Shown: piece by piece, positions 41,028 to 49,699 of the stretch | Layout of the letters: the number at the start of each line of letters is the position of its first letter | How positions within the stretch are numbered: position 1 is the first letter of the stretch | Assembly (NCBI RefSeq): GCF_022437945.1 | Contig: NZ_CP092535.1 | Location: 1 to 64,000 of the forward strand | Reading direction: 5' to 3' | Length of the DNA stretch: 64,000 bases | Source: Nocardioides sp. TF02-7 | GTDB taxonomy: Bacteria > Actinomycetota > Actinomycetes > Propionibacteriales > Nocardioidaceae | The notes under the pieces: model-generated | Told to the model about the DNA's origin: nothing | Seen by the model: only the letters and a program-made list of their open reading frames with translations | Databases searched by the model: none | Program-made: the position numbers and the translations under genes

Positions 41028-41744
41028 TCACCAGGGGACGACGCCCTCGTCGTCGAAGAACCCGCCGCGCGGACCGTCGTCGGGAAGCGTCGCGAGCCGG
41101 ACCGCGATCGCGGCCCCCTGCTGCGGCGTGCGCGACCCGGCGAAGCCGGTGAAGTCGGTCGCGACGTAGCCCGGGCAGCAGGCGTTGACGATCACGGACG
41201 TGTCGGCGAGCCGACGCGCGTACTGGGTCGTCATGGCGTTGAGCATCGTCTTCGACGGTGCGTACGCCGCCAGCACGGGCCCGGTCTGCAGGGTCAGCGA
41301 CCCCATGTTGCTCGACACGTTGACGATGCGCGGGGCGCTCGACCGCTGCAGCAGCGGGAGCATCGCGTTGGTCACCCGGACGACGCCGAGGACGTTGGTC
41401 TCCAGGACGGTGCGGACCACGTCGAGGTCGAGCGTGGTCGGGTCCTGCGCGCCGCCGTCGGTGCGGCCGCCGATGCCCGCGTTGTTGACGAGGACGTCGA
41501 GCCCTCCCGCCTCCTGCTCGACCGCTGCAGCTGCCGCGGCGACGCTCTCGTCGGAGGTCACGTCGAGACCGACCCCGAACGCGTCCACCCCCGCCCGCCG
41601 CAGGTGCTCGACCGCCTGCTCGCGGCGCATCGCGTCGCGCGCCCCGACGGCGACGGTGAAGCCCTCGGCTCCCAGTCCCTCGGCGATGGCCAGTCCGATC
41701 CCCTTGTTGGCGCCGGTCACCAGCGCCGTCCTCTTCTCAGTCAC
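41028..41744 (-). CDS. Short-chain dehydrogenase/reductase
   Basis: 238 residues, classical SDR: cofactor motif TGANKGIGLAIA, NNAGIG, catalytic Ser (VNVSSNMGS), then YAPSKTMLN (YxxxK, slightly late). The N-terminal basic residues and GARDAMRR suggest NADP(H). GTG start directly before TEKRTALVTG. Divergent from the LysR gene, a common arrangement in which the regulator controls the SDR. Confidence 0.9.
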   Translation of the reverse strand: MTEKRTALVTGANKGIGLAIAEGLGAEGFTVAVGARDAMRREQAVEHLRRAGVDAFGVGLDVTSDESVAAAAAAVEQEAGGLDVLVNNAGIGGRTDGGAQDPTTLDLDVVRTVLETNVLGVVRVTNAMLPLLQRSSAPRIVNVSSNMGSLTLQTGPVLAAYAPSKTMLNAMTTQYARRLADTSVIVNACCPGYVATDFTGFAGSRTPQQGAAIAVRLATLPDDGPRGGFFDDEGVVPW

Positions 41745-41834
41745 CCGTCCATCGTCCGGCCGCCGTGCCACGGCGTCCAAGACCGGTTCGGCGGGCTGTG
41801 ATACCCCCAGGTATCACTCGCTACGCTCGGGTGC

Positions 41835-42644
41835 GTGGAGACCGTCGAGACCCGGGAGCTCCGGTACTTCGTCGCCGTCGCCGAGGAGCTGCACTTCGCC
41901 CGCGCCGCCGACCGGCTCGGCATCGCGCAGCCGCCGCTGTCGCGCGCGATCCGGCAGCTCGAGCGCCGGCTCGGCGTCCAGCTCCTCGAACGCGACCGGC
42001 GCGGCGTCGCCCTCACCGACGCGGGGCGCGTCCTCCTGCAGGAGGCGCACGCCGCGCTCGACGCGGTGGCGGCCGCCGTACGCCGCACGCGGCGGGCCGC
42101 AGACCCGGACCGGCCGCTGGTGCTCGCCACGAAGGCCGGCGCGTCGCACGACCTGCTGCGACGCCTGCTCGCCGCGTTCGGGGACGACCCCGACTGCCCG
42201 CCGGTCGAGGTGCTGCTGTGCGAGGTCGGTGAGCAGGCCGGGCTGCTCCGCGACGGACGGGCCGACCTGGCCCTGATGCACCGCCCCTACGACGACCTCG
42301 CCGGCTTCGACACCGAGGATCTCTACGCCGAGGGTCAGGTCGCCATCGTCCCCGCCGGCCACCCGCTGGCTGCGCGCGACCGGCTCGAGCTCGCCGACGT
42401 CCAGGACGTGCCGGACCTGCCGATCGCCCGGTGGCCGCGCCTCGACGGCACCTACCCCGACGGACCGGGCCCCGAGGTCCGCACCCAGTCCCAGCTCGCC
42501 CAGCTCGTCGCCCTCGGCAAGACCCTCCTCGTGATCCCGGCGTCCAGCCGAGCCTGGCAGTGGCCCGAGCACGTCGCCGTCCCCGTCACCGACGCCCCGG
42601 AGGTCACCACCGTCATCGCCTGGCCGTCCCACAGCCGGTCGTAG
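41835..42644 (+). CDS. LysR-family regulator with in-frame amber stop near the 3' end
   Basis: 269 residues to the TAG. HTH: LRYFVAVAEELHFARAADRL then GIAQPPLSRAIRQLERRLG. Effector domain of the LysR-substrate type, ending AWPSHSRS. After the TAG the same frame continues for 40 codons (EVAAVVRTAARVAEELASAG...) to a TGA at 42765, and that text looks like a normal LysR C-terminus. Thus either a nonsense substitution or a sequence error removes the last helix. Probably regulates the divergent SDR. Confidence 0.85.
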   Translation: METVETRELRYFVAVAEELHFARAADRLGIAQPPLSRAIRQLERRLGVQLLERDRRGVALTDAGRVLLQEAHAALDAVAAAVRRTRRAADPDRPLVLATKAGASHDLLRRLLAAFGDDPDCPPVEVLLCEVGEQAGLLRDGRADLALMHRPYDDLAGFDTEDLYAEGQVAIVPAGHPLAARDRLELADVQDVPDLPIARWPRLDGTYPDGPGPEVRTQSQLAQLVALGKTLLVIPASSRAWQWPEHVAVPVTDAPEVTTVIAWPSHSRS

Positions 42645-42828
42645 GAGGTCGCCGCCGTCGTCCGGACGGCGGCGCGGGTGGCGGAGGAGCTGGCCTCGGC
42701 GGGACTCGACGCGGAGGGACGGGCGGGCGAGGTGGTCCGGCCGCTGCGGCCGGCCGCGGCCGGGTGACTTCCTGGCCGTCGCCGCTAGCAGCCCAGCGAC
42801 GCGCGAGGCAGCACATGATCATGTTTGC

Positions 42829-43246
42829 TCATGCGCCGCTCCCCTCGTTCCGTGAGCGTCGGCTGAAGGGCAGGGCGATGACGCCGGCGACGGCACCCCC
42901 AGGTCGCGTTCACCACCGCGACTGATACGAGGGCGAACGGGTTGGTGAGCGGCCCTTGCAGCTCTCCTTCGAGGATGGGCGACAGGATCGCGCTGAGGGC
43001 GACGGAGAGCGCTGCATAGACGAGGCCCGCTGCCACGAGAGTCGGCACGGGCTGCGTCTGCCGGGTCACCACCACCGCCAGCACCCACACCAGCGTGATC
43101 ACCGCCGTCGCGACGAGCGGCGTGGCGGGGCGCCCCCAGTCGTCGGCCAGTCCGGTGATGCTGAGCAGCGGACGCGACAGGGCGAACGTGCCAAGCGAGA
43201 TGACCAGCGGCCAGGACAGAGACCTCGCGATGCGTCCCACGTCCAT
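42829..43246 (-). CDS. Small membrane protein (four helices), one shift
   Basis: About 138 residues. Hydrophobic segments at PLVISLGTFALSRPLL, TPLVATAVITLVWVLAVVV, PTLVAAGLVYAALSVALSAI and FALVSVAVVNATWGAVAGVI. One C of the C5 run at 42896-42900 must be removed for the last segment and a proper stop. The ATG overlaps the stop of a 24-codon frame upstream. Function unknown. Confidence 0.65.
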
Positions 43247-43320
43247 CACTCCGCGGCCCCGCGAGCCGGGTCATCCCCCGTGCCGACGGGATGTGCTCGC
43301 TCGCGGTCGGTCAGCGTCAT
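43246..43320 (-). CDS. 24-residue leader peptide gene
   Basis: MTLTDRERAHPVGTGDDPAR then GAAE. Good GGAGGG ribosome-binding site 8 bases before the ATG; its TGA overlaps the next ATG (TGATG), so it would couple translation of the membrane protein. No homology known to me; it may be a leader peptide. Confidence 0.4.
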   Translation of the reverse strand: MTLTDRERAHPVGTGDDPARGAAE

Positions 43321-43380
43321 CGTGGTGCCCTCCGTCGCTGATGGGTGGTTGAGCCGAGGTGTAGGAGTCCTACGCATCGG

Positions 43381-43410
43381 ACCGTAGGCTGAGTACATGT
43401 AGGTTGTCTA
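43381..43410 (-). promoter_or_regulatory. Candidate promoter with palindromic site
   Basis: On the complement TAGACA, 18-bp spacer, TACGGT, leading to the 24-residue leader gene. The -35 region lies in TGTAG-ACAAC-CTACA, a short inverted repeat of the type bound by PadR/GntR-like repressors. Confidence 0.35.
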
Positions 43411-43483
43411 CACCAAGTCGATGGGGCGTGGACCACGACCCCGGGAGCGCGCTGTGCCGGTTGCACGACGTAGCGTCTCGTGC

Positions 43484-44026
43484 ATGGCGATGCTGATCCA
43501 TCTGAACGGGCCGTCGGGGGTCGGCAAGTCCACGCTCGCCAAGCGCTTCTCAGAGGATCATCCCGGCACGTTGAACCTCGACGTCGACCGCGTGGCCACG
43601 ATGATCGGAGGCTGGCAGCATGACTTCGCAGCCGCATTGACCCCGACGCGAAGGCTCGCGGTGGCCATGGCTGAGACCCACCTCCACAACGGCGGCGATG
43701 TCGTCATGCCGCAGCTGATCACGCGTCACGATCAGGTTGTGCTGTTCGAGGACGCGGCGGCTCGGGCAGGCGCCGCGTTCGTCGAGATCGCGCTCCTGGT
43801 CGATCCCCAAGAACAAACGAGGCGCTTCTTCTCCCGGCCCGGCGGAACAGAACACGAAGACCACATCGGCCGACGCATCGCCGCCAGAGGAGGAGAGGAA
43901 GTCCTGCATCGAATACACCGCCACCTCCTGGAGTACCTCGCCTCACGGCCACACCCCCGCCGCGTGCCAACGCACGGAACCACCCCAGAACAGAGCTACA
44001 ACCGATTGCTGGCAGCGATCGAATAG
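43484..44026 (+). CDS. P-loop kinase of the AAA_33 / shikimate-kinase-like type
   Basis: 180 residues. Walker A LNGPSGVGKSTLA at the N-terminus, then LNLDVDRVATMIGGW, VVMPQLITR and a C-terminal lid with Arg residues (RRFFSRPG). Such small kinases phosphorylate metabolites, antibiotics or nucleotides; substrate unknown. The M-A-M-L-I start places the P-loop at the usual distance. Confidence 0.8.
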   Translation: MAMLIHLNGPSGVGKSTLAKRFSEDHPGTLNLDVDRVATMIGGWQHDFAAALTPTRRLAVAMAETHLHNGGDVVMPQLITRHDQVVLFEDAAARAGAAFVEIALLVDPQEQTRRFFSRPGGTEHEDHIGRRIAARGGEEVLHRIHRHLLEYLASRPHPRRVPTHGTTPEQSYNRLLAAIE

Positions 44027-44210
44027 CACAGTGCGTACGCACGATCGAGACGACAGAGTCGGTTGACGCGGCGTCCGCACGCCGTGGGCACGAGCGAGGT
44101 GCTCGCCGACCCTCCGACCGAGACATTCGCGTCGGCGCGGAGTGTTGTCGTGGAGGTCGTCCCCAAAGGGTGAGCGGGCGGGCAGAGGCGTCCTGAGCGC
44201 GGTTTGAGCG

Positions 44211-44577
44211 GTCACCCCGGAGAAATGCAGTTGGGCCATTTCGTCGTCGTGAGGACGCGGTTCACGACCTGCTGTGGACTCAGCCCGTCGGTCTCGATGA
44301 CGATGCCGGGCAGGGAGCTCGCGTGCCAGGCGGGCCTCGTCGGCGTCACCCGCAGCCATGGCGGCCGCCATCTCCTGCTCGGAGTAGCCGAGCAGGAGCC
44401 CGCGGCGAAGTACCCGCTGTCGCCGCTCAGCGGAGCCGATGCGCAGTCGCACGACCGTCCACTCTACGTCGGGTATGTGCCCGGCGACGTCCTCGATGAG
44501 GCCTGCCGAGTCGAGTCCTCCAGATACGACCAGGCACGCTGCGCCGGGGACGGGCGGAACGGGCGGAACCTTTACCT
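44211..44577 (-). pseudogene. 5'-truncated P-loop kinase remnant
   Basis: Reading the complement gives VPGAACLVVSGGLDSAGLIE, EWTVVRLRIGSAERRQRVLR and, after removing one base at about 44307-44311, LPAGIVIETDGLSPQQVVNR to a stop. This is the C-terminal part of a nucleoside-kinase-like protein whose P-loop half is missing. The break falls just before the SOS box and leader of the 13E12-type HNH gene, suggesting that insertion destroyed it. Confidence 0.6.
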
Positions 44578-44591
44578 TCCCTCTCTTGTAT

Positions 44592-44607
44592 TCGAATGTT
44601 TGTTCGA
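44592..44607 (+). promoter_or_regulatory. LexA-type SOS box before the 13E12 HNH gene
   Basis: TCGAATGTTTGTTCGA matches TCGAAC-N4-GTTCGA with one mismatch. 13E12-repeat genes of mycobacteria are known LexA targets, which supports the call. About 190 bp upstream of the start codon. Confidence 0.7.
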
Positions 44608-44799
44608 TCTAGAATGGGTGCAGGTCGCGGACCGGAGCCCCTTCTGGGGGGAGGAGGAAAGCGACCGAGTTCTGCGAATCGGACCAACTGTCGCCACCTG
44701 CTTCCCACGGCGGGTGGATGTGTCATTGCGCCTGTGAGTGCCTCCGGCAGGATGACTGTGGAAACACACTCGTCTGCCCTGCCTTGGAGAAGGTCCCCG

Positions 44800-46147
44800 A
44801 TGTCGCACTCCCCCACCAGCACCGGCACCCACCCGGTGCTGGCCTGCGCGAGGCGGGTGGCTGCGGCGCTGGACGAGGTGGCCGGAGTGGAGGCGACGTT
44901 CATGCCCACGGCCGCGAAGGCGGCGGCGATCGGCGAGCTTCACCGGGCCGAGCAGCGGCTCAAGGCGCTGCGGCTGAAGGTCATGGCCGCCTCCAGTGAT
45001 GTGGCGGCCGAGAACGCGGCACCGGATGTCGGCACCTGGTTGGCGCACGAAGTCCGGGCTGACCTGCGTGACGCCCGCGCCGACCAACGCCTGGCGAAGG
45101 CGTTGGACGACCGGTTCCCCGTCGTGGCGGCGGCGTTCGCCGACGGCCGGGTGAGTGAGGAGCAGGCGTGGGTGATCGTCCGCGCCGTCGACGCCCTCCC
45201 CAAACGCGTCGGAACCCAGGTCAAAGCCGACGCCGAGGAAACCCTCGTCGACTGCGCCGCCCAGTTCGCCCCCACCCAGCTCCGCATCCTCGGCCGACAC
45301 ATCCTGCACGTGGTCGCACCCGAGATCGCCGACGAAGAGGACGCGAAAAAGCTGGCCGAGGAAGAAGCCACCGCCGAAGAACGGTCCCGGCTCTCGATCC
45401 GCGACCTCGGCGACGGGACCTCGCGGATCTCCGGCATCATCCCCACCCCCGCGGCGAAGCGGTTGGACACCTACCTCGACGCCCTCACCAGCCCGCGCCA
45501 CCGCGACCCCGCAGACGAGCAGGACGCGCCGGACCCCGAGGAACCGTTGGAGCCGACCACCACCGAGCTGCCCGACGGGACCGAGATCATCGGCTGCCAC
45601 GACGAAGGCGACCGGATCCCCTACCCCCGCAAGCTCGCGATGGCGTTCGGCACCCTCCTGGAGCGGCTCGACCCCCACCGGCTCCCCGAGCACGGCGGGG
45701 GACGCCACCACCGTCCTCGTCACCGTGACCCTCGAGGACCTGCGCTCCGAGCTCGGCGTCGCCGGCCTCGTCGAACCCGACCTCGAGCACGGACCCAACC
45801 TGACCGCCGCCGAAGCCCGCCGCCTGGCCTGCAACGCCGCCATCATCCCCGCCGTCCTCGGCACCGACAGCGAGGTCCTCGACCTCGGCCGCACCCGCCG
45901 CCTCTTCACCCCAGCCCAGCGGAAGCTCATCCGAGTCCGCGACAAACGATGTCGCGCCAAAGGCTGTCGAGTGAAACCGCAGTGGTGCGAGATCCACCAC
46001 CTCCACCCCTGGCGCAGCGGCGGCCAGACGACCCCCGACAACGGCATCTGCCTGTGCGCCTACCACCACCGCCTCATCGAGAACCCCGCTTATGAGCACC
46101 GACGCCTGCCCGACGGCGACCTCTTCATCACCAAACGACGAACCTGA
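44800..46147 (+). CDS. 13E12-repeat type DUF222/HNH endonuclease, one shift
   Basis: About 448 residues. The DUF222 region (LHRAEQRLKALRLKVMAA, GTWLAHEVRADLRDARADQR, GRVSEEQAWVIVRAVDAL) is followed by a C-terminal HNH: CRAKGCRVKPQWCEIHHLHP, then DNGICLCAYHHRLIE. One base of the G5 run at 45697-45701 must go. This family is multicopy in actinobacteria, associated with repeats (REP13E12) and DNA damage response; the exact role is unknown. GGAGAAGG precedes the ATG. Confidence 0.85.
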
Positions 46148-46568
46148 CCCCCAGCCCGCGGGGCGCCGGGGCGCCGGAGACTAGGAATCACCTTCTTCTC
46201 CTGGACCGCGACCACAAGGGTCGACCCGAAGCCACCCGGCAGCGACCCGCGGGCCGCAACCAGGTGCCTCGACCACCGCGGCGAGCGCCCACGCCTGGCC
46301 GTTCGTCCCCGCCGCGACCCACGACGACCCGACGCCCCCCGACGACAGCGACCCCAGCTGACCAGGTGCTTAGCGTGCGCTCCACCGGCACCAGGTGCCG
46401 GCCCAGCGCATCCCAACGCCCGATCCCTCCTCGGAGCCCACGACCGCGCGGAACGCGGCATGAGCGGGCGGTTCCGGGGGACGGATCGGGGACTTCCCGG
46501 ATGGCGTAGCGGTGCCACTCCGACGAGCCTGAGACTCACGTCGACAATCCGATGAGAGCGGAGAGACC
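46148..46568. other. Intergenic region, no gene seen
   Basis: 421 bp with no supported frame on either strand. It holds a 17-bp palindrome CCGGCACCAGGTGCCGG (46385-46401) and one copy of the 15-bp repeat GCGGCATGAGCGGGC (46455-46469). Confidence 0.6.
46455..46469. repeat. 15-bp dispersed repeat, copy 1
   Basis: GCGGCATGAGCGGGC; exact copies at 47402-47416 and 47437-47451, degenerate copy at 47737-47751. Confidence 0.7.
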
Positions 46569-47006
46569 GTGACCACGAGCGAGACCACGGCAGTCTTCCA
46601 CGATCCGCCGGTGCCGGTCAGGGCGAAGCTCGCGGCCGCCTGGACCAGCTTCATGTTCCTCTACATCTACGTCGACTACTTCGCCCTGTACAAGCCCGGC
46701 GTCGTCGACGACATCCAAGCTGGCGTCGTCTGGGAGTTCGGGATAGACCAGACGTTGCTGACTGTGTTCCTCGTGCTCGTGTCGATCCCAGCCCTGATGA
46801 TCGTGCTCTCGATGGCGCTGCCGGCCCGTCCGACCCGCACCATCAATCTCGTCGTGGCATCGGTGTATATCCCGGTCTCAGTGTTCAACGCGGCCGGCGA
46901 GTCCTGGGCTTACTTCTACGGCCTTTCCATCGGGCTCGAGGTGCTGCTGCTGGCCTTCATCCTGCGCTCCGCGTGGACGTGGCCCCGCACGACCTCACGT
47001 CGATGA
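46569..47006 (+). CDS. Four-helix membrane protein (DUF6326-like)
   Basis: 145 residues with four transmembrane segments: KLAAAWTSFMFLYIYVDYFA, TLLTVFLVLVSIPALMIVLS, TINLVVASVYIPVSVFNAAG, YGLSIGLEVLLLAFILRSAW. The phrase YIYVDYFALYKPGVVDDIQA then GVVWEF matches what I recall of the DUF6326 family; function unknown. GTG start with GAGAGAC just upstream. Confidence 0.75.
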   Translation: MTTSETTAVFHDPPVPVRAKLAAAWTSFMFLYIYVDYFALYKPGVVDDIQAGVVWEFGIDQTLLTVFLVLVSIPALMIVLSMALPARPTRTINLVVASVYIPVSVFNAAGESWAYFYGLSIGLEVLLLAFILRSAWTWPRTTSRR

Positions 47007-47081
47007 CCGACCTCGAACCACCCCTCCTCGATCGAAGAGCGGCGCGGCCAGCGGCATCAGCGGGCGTTGCGACATCGCAGC

Positions 47082-47341
47082 GTGCGGCATGATCTCCGCC
47101 TGACCACCGCAAACGACACGCCTCCGGACGGCATCGTCGAGCCCATGACTGCGTGGTGCGTCGAGGGCATTGACCCCCCGGGAGCCGGACGGAGGCCCGG
47201 TCCAGTTCGGGGGCGTTCACAGCCGAGTGTGAAGCAGATCCACTCAAGCGACGCCCTGAATGGGAAGGCTCCTGGGCACAACTCCGCATCAACGTGATCT
47301 CCGTTTACCGCCGGTTCGTCGATTACGAGGGGGAGCGCTGA
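47082..47341 (+). CDS. Conserved hypothetical protein, two shifts
   Basis: After deleting one C of 47174-47179 and one G of 47209-47213 a continuous product of about 85 residues appears: DGIVEPMTAWCVEGIDPREP, GGPVQFGAFTAECEADPLKR, RPEWEGSWAQLRINVISVYR, RFVDYEGER. The C-terminal block has strong coding character and looks familiar from actinobacterial hypothetical proteins. Start codon (GTG) uncertain. Function unknown. Confidence 0.5.
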
Positions 47342-47401
47342 CCCGACCGCTCCTCGGCACGACCCCGAGGATCGCGCAAGGTCGGGCGCTTCGCCCCGAC
47401 A

Positions 47402-47451
47402 GCGGCATGAGCGGGCTTGCACGCTATGCCCTCAGCGCGGCATGAGCGGGC
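47402..47451. repeat. 15-bp dispersed repeat, copies 2 and 3
   Basis: GCGGCATGAGCGGGC at 47402-47416 and again at 47437-47451, 35 bp apart start to start, directly before a small gene. The second copy is preceded by CTCAGC, as is the degenerate copy after the gene (CTCAGT). Confidence 0.7.
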
Positions 47452-47474
47452 ACCCAGTCACTTACGGTGACCCG

Positions 47475-47702
47475 GTGAGCAACAGCGCCAGCGTCAACTT
47501 CCTGCGCGACCTAGGACCTCTTCTCGTAGACCTGGCTGCGCGGGCGAAAGCCGATGCGGCTAGCGCGGACCCTTTCGCTCAGGGTCGAGCCATGGGTCTG
47601 TACGAGGCGGTCAGTTTGTTGCAACAGCAGGCACAGGCGTTCGACGTGCGTCTCGAAGACCTGGGACTCGATGGGTTCGACGCGGACCGAGACCTCCTGT
47701 AG
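47475..47702 (+). CDS. Hypothetical helical protein
   Basis: 75 residues: NFLRDLGPLLVDLAARAKAD, GRAMGLYEAVSLLQQQAQAF, then an acidic tail (DGFDADRDLL). GTG start preferred over an upstream ATG because the coding character begins there. It lies between copies of the 15-bp repeat. Function unknown. Confidence 0.55.
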   Translation: MSNSASVNFLRDLGPLLVDLAARAKADAASADPFAQGRAMGLYEAVSLLQQQAQAFDVRLEDLGLDGFDADRDLL

Positions 47703-47736
47703 GAGCGGAACGCTCATAGGTACCCCCGCACTCAGT

Positions 47737-47751
47737 GCGGCATAAGCGTGC
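47737..47751. repeat. 15-bp dispersed repeat, degenerate copy 4
   Basis: GCGGCATAAGCGTGC, two mismatches to the other copies, with the same CTCAG lead. Confidence 0.5.
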
Positions 47752-47778
47752 GCTAGCGGTAGCCTCCGTGCGCGGCCA

Positions 47779-48015
47779 TCACTGCCCAGCAGCAAGCCGG
47801 TCCCGCCGCTCGTCCGGTGTCGCACCGAGTCCGGTAGCCGCGTCCCCGAGATAGGCCGCAATCTCTTCCGCGCCTCGCCCCGCGAGGAGCAGGTCGAGAA
47901 CCCCGCCCGCCTCGTGCAGATACTCGGTCTGGGGAGCCACGTCCTGCTCGGCCACTGCGAGCACGTCCCAGTGCACTAGGAGCACTCTCGCCAGGTCTGC
48001 TCGGTCGGACGGCAC
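47779..48015 (-). CDS. Hypothetical acidic helical protein
   Basis: 78 residues: DLARVLLVHWDVLAVAEQDV, then YLHEAGGVLDLLLAGRGAEE and IAAYLGDAA. This resembles small DUF1871-like proteins, but similarity is weak. The GTG start drops a non-coding-looking N-terminal extension. Confidence 0.5.
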   Translation of the reverse strand: MPSDRADLARVLLVHWDVLAVAEQDVAPQTEYLHEAGGVLDLLLAGRGAEEIAAYLGDAATGLGATPDERRDRLAAGQ

Positions 48016-48117
48016 GCGGTCATCTTGCCACCGGACCGTCCGCTCATCGGCATGATCGCGCGGACCGCCGCGCCGGTAGGCCGTGGATCGGCGCACGTGT
48101 GGTGCGGACCCGAGTGA

Positions 48118-48721
48118 TCACACGAGTTCGACAATCCATTGGCGGAAGAAGCGTTTGGCGGCGGAGAGTTCGTCGACCGGTAGTGGGATCTCCTCGTCCG
48201 CGAAACGCTCGAGGGTGCCGATCATCTGTGCGAGGACGGTGCGGTCGAAGCCCGCGTCCAGTGACTCGGCCTCGCGCAGGACGGCGTCCTTGCCGAAGCG
48301 TTGGGCGAGCAGGTAGACATCGGCGAAGTCACGGGCCTCGGCTCTGCCGAACAGCGCGAGGAGCTTGCGGCCCGCTAGCTCAATCGGCGCCAGGGTCGGA
48401 CCGAGAACCGATGGCGAGATCGACGAGGACCTCCTCCCCCTCCTTCCCGACGACCATGCGGCAGAACGTCGGGCTGTCCTGGATCAGCGACATCGCGTGA
48501 TCGCGTTGCTGCAGCGCTTCGACGAGCGCCTCCTTCGCCTCGGTCACCGTGGTTGTCGGGCGTGAGGCGAACAGATCGAGGTCCTCGGTCGGGCGGTGGA
48601 TCAGCTCGCTGGCAAGAAGCCCCGCACCGCCGGCGACCACGAACCCGTGGGACGCGTCGAGGTCGAAGAAGGTCCGGGCGACTTCGACCTGGAGCGGGGT
48701 CAGGGAGTGGGGCTGGAGCAC
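48118..48721 (-). CDS. AbiEii-like nucleotidyltransferase (toxin candidate), one shift
   Basis: About 200 residues. FVVAGGAGLLASELIHRPTE then DLDLF gives the polymerase-beta G-G...D-X-D core, and VVGKEGEEVLVDLAIGSRSD supplies the third acidic residue. After removing a base at about 48392-48396 the frame continues APIELAGRKLLALFGRAEAR, DFADVYLLAQRFG, the typical AbiEii/MenA C-terminal helices. Such enzymes pyrophosphorylate or cap tRNA or other targets. The GTG overlaps the TAG of the HTH gene (TAGTG). Toxin role inferred from fold and pairing. Confidence 0.75.
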
Positions 48722-49242
48722 TACCTAGCGTCCTCGTCATGCTGCCCGGTGACCACGGGCGCCCAGGCGGCCCGGATCCTGGCCGGGAGGACGAGGGTCT
48801 CCCACAAGTCCACAAGCAGCGCGCCGTCCAGGTAGGCGACCACGTCTTGGGGTCCTCCCTCCCGCAGGACCAGCTCGTAGACCCGAGCACGTTGGCGGCG
48901 GTCGCGCAGGTCGAAGAGCCGGCCGCGATCGGACCAGTTCAGGTGGAGGGGAAGTCGAACGGTCGCGAACGCACGGTCAAGGGGAAGCCTAGGCAAGGCG
49001 TTCGGGACCTGGATCGGTCGTCCACGCTCCACGGCAACCTCGCGGAACTCGATCCGCGGACTGATGACCAGCTCGAAGCCTGCCTCCCCCACGATCCGCC
49101 CAGCGGTCTCGAGAGTCGGCGACTTCCGCTCGTGCTCATACGCCGACAACGTCGGCCGCGAGGTGCCGGCACGCTCGGCCAAGGCAGCCTGCGACAGGCC
49201 CGCGGCACGACGGGCCTGCTCGAGGAGACTGCCGGCACTCAC
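48721..49242 (-). CDS. XRE-family HTH protein (antitoxin candidate)
   Basis: 173 residues. N-terminal XRE HTH: QARRAAGLSQAALAERAGTS then RPTLSAYEHERKSPTLET. C-terminal 100 residues (LHLNWSDRGRLFDLRDRRQR, ARVYELVLREGGPQDVVAYL, DGALLVDLWETLVLPARIR) form a domain that I recall upstream of nucleotidyltransferase genes. GTG start follows a -10 (TACTAT) by about 6 bases, so the mRNA is probably leaderless. Confidence 0.8.
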   Translation of the reverse strand: MSAGSLLEQARRAAGLSQAALAERAGTSRPTLSAYEHERKSPTLETAGRIVGEAGFELVISPRIEFREVAVERGRPIQVPNALPRLPLDRAFATVRLPLHLNWSDRGRLFDLRDRRQRARVYELVLREGGPQDVVAYLDGALLVDLWETLVLPARIRAAWAPVVTGQHDEDAR

Positions 49243-49251
49243 GGATCTATA

Positions 49252-49267
49252 GTATCCGAACGGATAC
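49252..49267 (-). promoter_or_regulatory. Palindromic operator overlapping the HTH gene promoter
   Basis: GTATCCGTTCGGATAC (complement) is symmetric over 7-bp arms and overlaps the -10 TACTAT of the HTH/nucleotidyltransferase operon. This is the arrangement expected for autorepression by the antitoxin. Confidence 0.6.
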
Positions 49268-49453
49268 GTGCCGGAAAGTCGGTCTCCGCAGCCGACGCAG
49301 GATGCGTTTACGGCCTGTTTCTGGACACCTCGCGGCAGTGTCTTCTGAGCGCTTCGACGCAACAACTGCGCTGTTTGCGCAGGTCAGCAGCGCCCTTGGC
49401 GGTCGGGTTTCTGATTCGAAGGCGACAACTGCAGGCCACCAGCCTTCAAATCT

Positions 49454-49497
49454 CGAAGGGCCTCTGACCTACGTTCCCGCAGGTCAGAGGCCCTTCG
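49454..49497 (-). terminator. Terminator hairpin of tRNA-Asn
   Basis: Perfect 17-bp arms CGAAGGGCCTCTGACCT / complement with a 10-base loop, 4 bases after the tRNA 3' end, followed by ATTTG on the transcribed strand. Confidence 0.85.
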
Positions 49498-49501
49498 TTG
49501 G

Positions 49502-49574
49502 CTCCCCCGGTTGGACTCGAACCAACAACCCTCCGGTTAACAGCCGAATGCTCTGCCAGTTGAGCTACAGGGGA
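49502..49574 (-). tRNA. tRNA-Asn (GTT)
   Basis: The complement has acceptor TCCCCTG/CGGGGGA, D-arm GCTC/GAGC, anticodon stem TTCGG/CCGGA with loop CTGTTAA (GTT), T-arm TTGGTTCGAGTCCAA and discriminator G, as expected for Asn. CCA is not encoded. Confidence 0.95.
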
Positions 49575-49699
49575 TCGGCCCGGCCGTGGCCGAGCAGCGC
49601 ACAGACTAGCAAGCGCCGCCGAGCGACCAGAAATCGGGAGGGAACGCCGTCACGAGCCCACCGAGAGACGCCGATGCGACGCGCGGCGCTGTCAGCGCG

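Noticed and set aside
44204..44737. Plus-strand frame between the kinase and HNH genes
   Set aside because: The opposite strand contains a recognisable kinase remnant; this frame is its antisense.
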